Of a DNA stretch of 64,000 nt, positions 56,244 to 64,000 are shown piece after piece. Both the position numbers and the translations under genes were made by a program. The notes beneath the pieces are model-generated. The model ran no database searches and had not been told where the DNA came from. It saw only the letters and a program-made list of their open reading frames with translations. Origin of the DNA: Rhodamnia argentea. Its lineage: Eukaryota; Streptophyta; Magnoliopsida; Myrtales; Myrtaceae. The stretch lies in contig NC_063155.1 in NCBI RefSeq assembly GCF_020921035.1, forward strand, positions 31,551,294-31,615,293, given 5' to 3'. Numbering within the stretch: the first letter of the stretch is position 1; every line of letters begins with the position of its first letter.

Positions 56244-57475
56244 TTAAGTCCCGGAAATTGTGTTTGTAGAAACTCTCTGTCCCTCAAGTGAGATTGTGAT
56301 GGTTAAAAGGGAAATTGATAGAATCTTACCCATTGCGTGATCAATTTTGACCTTACCCTGGTGAGAACAGCGAATGTTATTGATATATGTCCCTTCGAGT
56401 GATGCTCCACTTGCGTGTGTCCAGGGAGTTTAGACGTGCTCCGGCAGTTTCGGGGCCACATTGACTGATGAATTTGACTATGGTCAAACTTTGTAATATC
56501 ATGTGTTTACCTTCCCATGTTAATGTTGCATTCATAACGACAATCTCTCTATATCTTGCACCAACGGGATAAACTGAAAATACATGAATATGTGTTCCCA
56601 GACATCGACATTTGATTTGAATTTATTCGTGAACAAAGACCAACGTGTTTAAGGCTCGAGTTCAATCACACGGGGTTCATTAATTTAGGGCAGATGGGGC
56701 AGGTATTTCTGCGTGTTATGCTATTGATTTAGGGCAGATGGGGCAGGTATTTCTGCGTGTTATGCTATTGAATGAGTCTTTTCGTCCTCGTGCAGATACG
56801 TCTTCGTGGTCTTGCAGTGAGCCATTTTGTGGTTGGAGGATAAGGTGGGTTCAGAAACACATTTGCAATACTCACTATTCCTTTTTTTTTTTGGCTAGAA
56901 TTTGCAAGACTCATTAGCTCGGGATCATCTTGACAGGGATCACCATTTACGACATGTTGTTCAATTTTCTTTTAGTGATTCAATTTATCATTCGCTAGAC
57001 CCGTTAAACGGATGGATCGAGTCCGGTCAAAAATGATCCCGTCCAAATTGACTGGTTTTGACTTATTTATATCCAATCCAAATTTAGTGATCCAGTATAT
57101 CTAACCCGACCTAATTCGGAATCCATTTTTAGCAAATTTTCTCCTAAAATTATCGCCTTCCGAGAATGGGCCGCTCAATGAACTAACTCGTAAAGTTAGT
57201 GATGGAGCTCGGTGGCCGGGCTATGGACGAGGCGTGAAGGTGGTGGTGAAAGTTTGGGTTTTCTTAGAAGTGCAATTTGTCACAAATAATGTGAAGTTGC
57301 GAGTCAGAGGTTGTAAACCTAACTTTGGTAGAAGCAAAGCCAACAAATGAAAAAAGGTCGCATGTCACGAAATCAAAGTGGGAGAGAAGAGAAATGGGCG
57401 AAGAAGGACCAAAGTGGGCTAAACCTAACCTATTTATTAAATTAATTGAAAATGAGTTTACAATTGACCCACTAA
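56244..57475. other. Intergenic, no gene recognised
   Basis: Holds the 44-bp duplication at 56683-56770 and hAT-like words (GACCCGTTAAACGGATGGATC at 56998, in two parts, and CTAACCCGACC near 57100). No gene seen. Confidence 0.4.
56683..56770. repeat. 44-bp exact tandem duplication
   Basis: ATTTAGGGCAGATGGGGCAG and the following bases up to TGCTATTG occur twice in a row at a period of 44 bp, with no or nearly no difference, so the duplication is recent. Confidence 0.95.
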
Positions 57476-58027
57476 GGGTGTGTTTAGCTCAGTTTTGGAA
57501 ATAGGTTTCTGAAATGGGCTCTAAACAAATGCAAATATTTTTAGCCTAAGTGGCTTTGGGGAAATGCAAATGTCATTTAGTAAAAAAATGCTTTAAAATG
57601 CAACTTTGAGTTAAGTAGTGTTTGGCAAAAAAAAAAAAAAATTGCAAAGGGCCTTCGGCTAGTTATTTTGATTGAAAAAATCAAAACTCCTCACCAGCCG
57701 GCCAAGGGCTTATGCCCTTGACGAGTCAAATCTGGCACCAATGTCCTTCGTCAGCCCTTCCTCTGCCCCACCCCGAAGAAGAAGATGAAATTCAATAATC
57801 AAGGGTTTCACTTTTAAATGAGAGGGTAAAAATGGATTTGCAGTAAGGTTTTCGGGCAAAATAGGCAACTGACTAACTTTCATTAGTAGCAACATTGGGC
57901 TTTCAGCCTTACCAAGGCAGACATTTGATTAAATGCCCCTTGAAAAGGCTTGCTAAATACCCTACTATTTCCCTAAGAATACTTAGAGGCCCAAAGCCCC
58001 TTAGAAAAGCTAAATCAAAAGCATCCC
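57476..58027. mobile_element. Non-autonomous relative of the Harbinger element (552 bp)
   Basis: The left end GGGTGTGTTTAGCTCAG and the complement of the right end, GGGATGCTTTTGATTTAGC, are related. Both subterminal regions share words with the 53.9-56.2 kb element (AAATGCAAAT, CCCAAAGCCCCTT). TAA stands to its left and AAA to its right. The centre (57650-57890) is a different, GC-richer stretch with an A tract. No transposase. Confidence 0.6.
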
Positions 58028-60535
58028 AAAACCCATATGTTTTGGATTTTTAACTTTAAAATATATTATAACCCATACTTTAAGCTTGAGGTGATCAATT
58101 GATGACTCATTTAAATAATGCGGGTCCATTTTGAAGCCCTATCATTCACTGTGAATCCATAATTTAGAATCACATCAAAGACAAAAATCCAACGATTAAT
58201 CCCTAGCAACTCTTCTAGATAAAACATTATTACCAATCGATTCCGTGTACTTCATGGGTGGTATCTCTTTCAAAAGTCTCAATTTTCACACACAAATTAA
58301 CAAGTCTGCACATTAAAACTAATATGGATCTTAATAAGTCCTTAAATTACCATATATGAGGCTCATTCGAACCTCGGAATCCCTGGATGTAAAATAAATA
58401 GACGGTATTCCACGCTATTAGGGAAGAAAAATATATGATTAGCAACTTAGGAGATGATGGTAGGGAAGGTAGACTCCACGTCATTTCGGATAACTACCGT
58501 CCGATAGAGTCGTGTAGCGGCGTCTCGCACTTGGAGTGAATCATCAGAGCTTTGGCTCCGGCATGGTTGGCCTGTGCTTCGCATAGTGTCTTTCAACCGA
58601 CTTGTCAACCACATTCTCCAAGTTGAAAGACACTGCTAGAAACTCTTCTATCGGTGGATTTCGTGCACTTCATTGATGGTATCTCTTTGAAAAGTCTCAA
58701 TTTTTACACACAAATTAACTAGACCACACATAAAAACTAATCGAACCGATGAAAAGAAAATGCCTGAAAAGTACACCTACGGTTTAGACGATTCGAGGTA
58801 AGCCCATAGATCTTCTTTGGATTGTGGTCCGTCGATTTCACCCCGGGAGGCAAGGAATAAGGATCAGAGTCCGAGAACTTCTCCAGTTTTGATGGGCCTA
58901 ATTCGTAATCTAGCTTTCAATCCCTGAAGATTTGCGACTTTAGACCAACAAATTCCTTAGAGATCCAATCCAGCCCATCTTAAAAAAATTAGTCGATCAC
59001 AGCAATGACATAAGCTTTCTTATTTAATTTTTAGAGAGCCCTTTTTGGCTTTTAGGGAGATGTATGTCCTAGCAAGTTTTCTGCGCAAAAAGTAGATTTT
59101 TTTTTTTAGGTGTTATCTAAACCAAATTCAAACATATGAAAAATTCATCGGATCCCCTCCGAAACAACAATCATCATTCGTTTGACTAAATGCAATTATG
59201 AAATTAATGTGTATATATTTTGCATAATTTGCGTGGATACAAATTAGTCGTATCGGCGTTCATGTTTTGTTCGTAAAGCTTTTGTATTCACAATTTACCG
59301 ATGGATGGAACTGCATGATTAGACCTTCCATCCGCATAAGACATGAAACATGAATCAACCTCTAATTGTTGCCATGTCTGCGGCTCGCACTATTGATCGC
59401 TTGAGAATGATCCGGAAAAACCCAGAAAAGTCCGTCCAGCTGCGAATCGTAAACCCTCTTAGTTTGCTGCAATTACCCGTCGTTTTCATTAGCCTAATGC
59501 GCACTGGCGATGCCATTCAAAGAGCCCCCAACGTTTCCATCATTTTTGTCGCTCTAATCATCGTCGAGACAAACTGCAAGTGACCCTAAATTATTTAGCC
59601 CAAAGAAAGGATCAGACAAGACAGCTCGGAGAGAGTTTCCATCCATGGCAGGAGAAGAATCCATATTTGCCTTGCCTAATCTCAAGTATTATTGATGACT
59701 TGAAAGCCTACAGCCAACTCGGTTTGCGTCTTTTCCCCTTGAACTGGAAAGCAATGGGCATTGGAGATTCATTATTGCCCCTTGAATACAGTCCACGTCT
59801 TCCATAAATAATTACAAAGATGCATCGGTGTGCTCTTACATTAGATCACATATTGACTTGGCCTGAAATTTCAAAAGGACACTTCATCTTCAATTCACAT
59901 TGTTTTTTCCTTCATTTGGATAGAGTTTCAGTCTTGGAGAATTGGGAGACCGGGCTTTCGAATTTGCAGTGTTAACGAAAGTTGCTATTTCCCAAGCGGG
60001 GACAAGTGAACAAAAACGTCTTGGACCGCTAAGGAGGGGCTACATTGGTCCATACATGTACATAGCTTGGCGCCCAAAGAGGAAGTTTAGAACAGAAACA
60101 TTGGATGGTAGCGCCTATCTTTTTTCCAGTTTCTGTATCGACCATGTGATAGGAACAATAAGAGGAACATCATCACGTGTGAATGAGGAGTGGGGGCCCT
60201 AGGGTTTCTGGCTCGTACTTGGAAACCACAGAAAGATGCAAAAACCGTGTACGACGTTGCCGGCAAACACGGTATTGAATTGTCTTGGTCATACTAGGTC
60301 CGGTCGCGTTCTCAACATGAACTGAAATGTCGACATACTATCAATATTTCTCAAGAGGTTTAATTAATGTTTATGTGTTCCTTTCGATAATCTCATAACC
60401 CAAGTCGAATTCCAAAACCATGTCCAAGATTTAATTCACACCATACTCATCAGACATCATTGGCCAAGGCTGTGGATGGCTGTCTCGGCACATTTTGTGC
60501 CCGAGCCCTACATGTTTTTCTTGTAGGGTTGTACT
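58028..60535. other. Intergenic, with a direct repeat and a hairpin; no gene recognised
   Basis: A worn direct repeat of about 90 bp occupies 58233-58330 and 58655-58745 (shared TGATGGTATCTCTTT-AAAAGTCTCAATTTT-ACACACAAATTAAC). Between them a 13-bp exact inverted repeat, AGTGTCTTTCAAC / GTTGAAAGACACT, lies at 58585-58597 and 58622-58634. Short plus-strand open frames at 59350-60202 have no family match. Confidence 0.45.
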
Positions 60536-61873
60536 TTATACCTCTCTAGGGTCTACAAAAAGGGCTCTTGTTGGGGGGCTCATTGTCATCTCATGTAAGC
60601 TGCTTTGCTTCTCACCGTTCAAGGCCTTGATGCACCACAAGTCTTCCGGGCAGGAGAGCAATTTCCAATGTGGGATGTGAAGCCTCACTTCGTCTCTGGC
60701 TCCAATTTCCGTGACCACAAGCTTGCAATCCTTGGACTTGCGAGCCATGTTCCGCACGAATTGGCACAGGGTCTGAACCAGCTCAGCCGAGGACTTGCCC
60801 TCACAGTGCACTCCGTACATGAAGTAAAATCCAAATGGGTCGACAAACTCCGGTATCGCCGGGATCTTAAAGCATGGAAAGAATCGATCCATCAACCTAC
60901 AACTCTTGGTGTATATCAAGCATGATAAGGGTGCTCTCCCTAGCAACCTAAGCTTGAACACCTCCGCACTGTTCCACACACTAACCATGGCCCAGTCCTT
61001 TGGACCTCGCCAATACTCCGAGCCGGTCGATACGCTCTCGTATCTCATGTCTTCCCATGCTTCTCCTTTGTAGTAAGCCACCCATGTGCCCAAACTCAGC
61101 CTGTTCTCAAGTATATCATCAATGTCGCTGGGGAAGAACTCGGCCGAGCTCATGAACTTCCGGTACAGCAGTTTGGCTTCTTTGGTCCTGAGCTTCTTGA
61201 TCTCGACATGCGAAGGCAAGTGAAGAGCCCTGTAGGGGCTAACGGGGTTCACGAGTATAGCAGGCGTCCGGAACTTGACGTAGCCGAGGCTGTCGACAAA
61301 GAGCTTGACGGAGGCTTTGTTTTCCTTGTCGGTGGCCATGTATGCGAACTCGACATGGTTGGAGACGAACCATTGCTCGAGTGAGCGCACTAATGTCGAA
61401 CCGACCCCTCGGCGACGATGAAGGGGCGCAACCCTCAGGCCTAGTATGTAGCCCACCCTGGCTAAACCTGAGTTCCCATGAGGCCTCGCCATGGTCACCA
61501 ACTTTATAGAGCCTTGGACAACACCAACCAATTCATCGTCCAACTCCGCCACCTAAAATGATACCCACGTACAGATGTCAGCTCTTGGATAACACATAAA
61601 GAGAAAGGAAACAGACCATCATTCATCATGGAATGGAATGGAATGTAATGGAGAAAAGATGTACTCATTATTAGGGTTTGTTTTTACCAGCATGTAGAAA
61701 GAGGGACTGTTTCGGATCCTACAGATGGGGTCACCCAAACTGTCAGTGAAGAGAAAGACTCGATCGGCTGGCCCTACAATCTCACACCCTCGCTCGAGTT
61801 CTTCCACACGGGCGCAATCTTTTTCACCATCATAGCTTCGTATCTTGAGTTCTTTGTGCAGTCCTTGAACCAT
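60536..61873 (-). CDS. HOOKLESS1-like GNAT N-acetyltransferase
   Basis: A GNAT-fold acetyltransferase of the plant HLS1 family; in Arabidopsis HLS1 is needed for the apical hook and integrates ethylene, auxin and light signals, and acts in the nucleus. Exons 61873-61688 and 61552-60536 give 400 residues, matching HLS1 (403). The intron is 135 bp with a GT donor. The N terminus reads LKIRSYDGEKDCARVEELERGCE, then LFTDSLGDPICRIRNSPSFYML across the splice. The acetyl-CoA loop RRRGVG (108-113) sits in GLRVAPLHRRRGVG. Further family blocks are ENKASVKLFVDSLGY, FRTPAILVNPV, LSLGTWVA, PHWKLLSCPEDLWCIKAL and the C terminus FVDPREV. The divergence from HLS1 itself suggests one of the HLS1-like paralogues. 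A minus-strand TATAAAT is at 62085-62079, about 206 bp upstream. Confidence 0.94.
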
Positions 61874-62110
61874 TATATTGATCAGTAAAGTGAAGGGACT
61901 CTGTGCTAAGATGTACTTGCGCTAGATCATGCAAAGCGAAGGTGGAGGGAGGGAGGGAGGGAGGGAGCGAGAATAAATAATAAAGATGAGATATAGGACG
62001 AAGCTTCAGGAGAGAGTAAATGCCAGCGACTAAGTAGTATTTGCACTTAGAGGGAAGGGGAGAGAGCTTTTGGCTAGGATTTATATTGGAGAGAGAGAGA
62101 GAGAGGATGT
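61874..62110 (-). promoter_or_regulatory. Promoter and 5' UTR of the HLS1-like gene
   Basis: TATAAAT on the minus strand at 62085-62079 is about 206 bp upstream of the start codon. GGGA repeats (61948-61966) lie in the presumed leader, and a GA run (62088-62104) sits just upstream of the TATA box. Confidence 0.55.
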
Positions 62111-64000
62111 GTTTTCTATCATCATCAAACCTAGCTAGCGAGGGGTTTTGATGACTTCACTTATCATGATAATAACGTCTCAAAGCGATTTAAAAAAGTT
62201 GTAATTTTCTACTTAGTGATTTACTTGTGTTAGATATAAACAAAACTCTTGAAAGACTCGGATTCATTGCGGATGAGACCAAGCCTCAAAAAGCGTATCG
62301 AAAATAACCACTCACGGTGATGATCATTTGGGAGTGGACCTTATTTACACATACTATCATGGTACCTCATCTATTCGATGTAAAACTTGGATTATCACAA
62401 ACTCCCTCACTTAAACCATTAACGTCATCATCAACGTTGGCGTGTACCGCCCAACAATAATGCCTATCTTGGGTTCTTAATCCGATACATTCTCGTCCCA
62501 TCAGCATCTTAGAAGCCTATCGGGAGCTGCATCTTATACAAGCTCTTTTGCTTTGGTGATCTCTCTGCCCTGGCCTTTGTACGTCCTAAGATCACTGTTC
62601 TTATTGGCATCTAATAACAATATTCCTAGACAACAAAAAGGTGACTGATAATGAGGGGAATGTGTGCTTTTGTCTGCTAGCAATTTGGCCATCATTAGCT
62701 TAATTAAGCCCCCATCCACGTTGGGATCACCTCAGCCTCACGCCACCGTGCACGCCGGGGCGTGAGCGTTGGTGGCCAACCCATGATTTCCTCCCCCATA
62801 ACCATTAAAAACTCCAGAAATCAAAAGCAGAAAAGTGGAAATGGATGTATTATATCTCCCCATATCCCGTTTTGTCTCATGTGGTAGATGGAATACGTAC
62901 CCATTCCATGGACAGGTGCCCCCCATAAAAAATATCTCCTCAGGATATACGACGGTAGGGACTACGGCTTCCTAACCAGATTATCCATAATCTATTCACG
63001 AGGCAACACTGAGTTTGTGGCTCCGAAGGATCGGATTCTCTTCCACCTGAAACGAAGCTACGTGTATGTTAGCAGGAGCTGCCAATGATTAAGTGCCGAG
63101 TTAAATAATTGAGTTTACGAGGCTTGGCCAATTGCTGCTCTGAGCCTTTCTTTTTACAAGTTTTAAAAATTTGTTCTTTAGTATAAAGAGAGGAGATCAG
63201 TCCCTTTCACTTTCGGAGCACACTGAGCATCTGATTAGGTGGCCCATTTGTATTTCTTGATTTGCCCTGCTGCTGCTGCTGCTGCTGCTGCATTGCCTTT
63301 GAGGCGGTCCCGCTCGACACTTAGATTATGAAAGCGAAAGTCATTAATCCCCATTACTTTCGATTCCCCCTAGCTTTTCATCTGAGGAAAAAACGACCAA
63401 ATGCCATTGAATCTAACCCAGATTTTTCTCGACAAAACGTGCTTTTGTGCGCGGGGTGGATTCGACTGAGCACCCATGTGTTCGTTCATTGATCGAGAGA
63501 GGTATCATTAGGAAGGATGGAACTCTGATTAAGTCTGATATTTCAAGCGTTACGAGAGCATTTTAAATAGGAAATCACCTTCTCACCTAAGTTCAACTAC
63601 CCTTTGTCTTTCTGTTTAGTAGAGGTTGAACTGTTGCATGGCCCTTAAAATTAATCAAAATGGCCCCGAATGCTAGCGACGAAAAAATCATTGGAGTCCT
63701 GCTTTTTTTTTTATTTTTTTGTCTCAAAGCATCGGTTTTGGGGCTTCAGTTAGACTCGGGCACGAGAAGATCTCTGTGTCTTGGGGTTCGACTTACTCAC
63801 ACGAGGAGAGAGCATGAGAAGATGTCTATTTAACTTAGAGATGATCGGTCCGAGTGGATGGGTTTCATACCTTGAACTTCGAACCTATACTAGGCTCGGT
63901 TCCCATTTTTTAGAACTGGGAACTGATCATGTTGACCCTCAAACCGGCTTGGAATTTCAAGGGTTAATCGGAGAACGAGTCGAGGCCTTTTTTTTCCCTT
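62111..64000. other. Intergenic, no gene recognised
   Basis: A (TGC)n run is at 63267-63291 and T tracts near 63706. The last 160 bases (from about 63838) carry ATGATCGGTCCGAG and GGTTCCCA/GAACTGGGAA words, like the subterminal part of an hAT-type miniature element cut by the window end. Short open frames at 62534-63088 match nothing. Confidence 0.4.

Noticed and set aside
1-64000. CRISPR arrays, bacterial-type operons, phage genes or toxin modules.
   Set aside because: None seen. The window is ordinary plant nuclear DNA.

Overview
The window is nuclear DNA from a flowering plant, almost certainly a woody eudicot. The genes have many short GT-AG (and two GC-AG) introns. Their closest remembered relatives are Arabidopsis proteins (AP2C1, KUP1, ZIP6, RanBP1, HLS1). 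The space between genes is AT-rich and full of small transposons, pyrimidine tracts and CT/GA microsatellites. The GC-rich cores of some miniature elements remind me of Myrtaceae, but that is an impression and I cannot name the species.

Layout. 1-3.4 kb: an asparagine synthetase on the minus strand, cut off by the window start. 3.8-12.8 kb: no convincing gene; it holds an LTR-like stretch, a fold-back tandem-repeat element, a long CT microsatellite and an hAT miniature element. 12.9-13.8 kb: a box C/D snoRNA with two 18S rRNA guides behind a promoter rich in site II motifs. 16.4-18.5 kb: a clade-B protein phosphatase 2C (AP2C1 type) with a MAPK-docking motif. 24.2-25.7 kb: a single-exon MAPKKK of the MAPKKK15-18 type. 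28-32.6 kb: a miniature element, a solo LTR with a 5-bp target duplication and an hAT element with a perfect 8-bp duplication. 32.9-36.2 kb: RanBP1, whose long third intron carries a miniature transposon. 37.0-38.4 kb: a long-terminal-inverted-repeat element. 42.0-46.9 kb: a KUP1-type potassium transporter. 47.8 kb: a tRNA gene. 48.9-51.1 kb: ZIP6-type metal transporter, minus strand. 52.2-58.0 kb: LTR-like sequence, a decayed PIF/Harbinger transposon and a related non-autonomous copy. 60.5-61.9 kb: HOOKLESS1-like N-acetyltransferase, minus strand. The rest to 64 kb is intergenic.

There are no operons; each gene has its own promoter. The only functional neighbourhood that stands out is AP2C1 and the MAPKKK, about 5.7 kb apart on the same strand: one protein removes phosphate from stress MAPKs and the other starts MAPK cascades. 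KUP1 and ZIP6 (K+ and Zn/Fe-type transport) are neighbours but I see nothing linking them. I found no clear new biological system. The most unusual items are the dual-guide snoRNA unit, the in-frame stop-free intron of the asparagine synthetase, the exon-fragment copy in a KUP1 intron, and the bZIP-motif-rich miniature element in the RanBP1 intron. Exon limits were set by eye from splice sites and reading phase; every multi-exon model below stays in frame.
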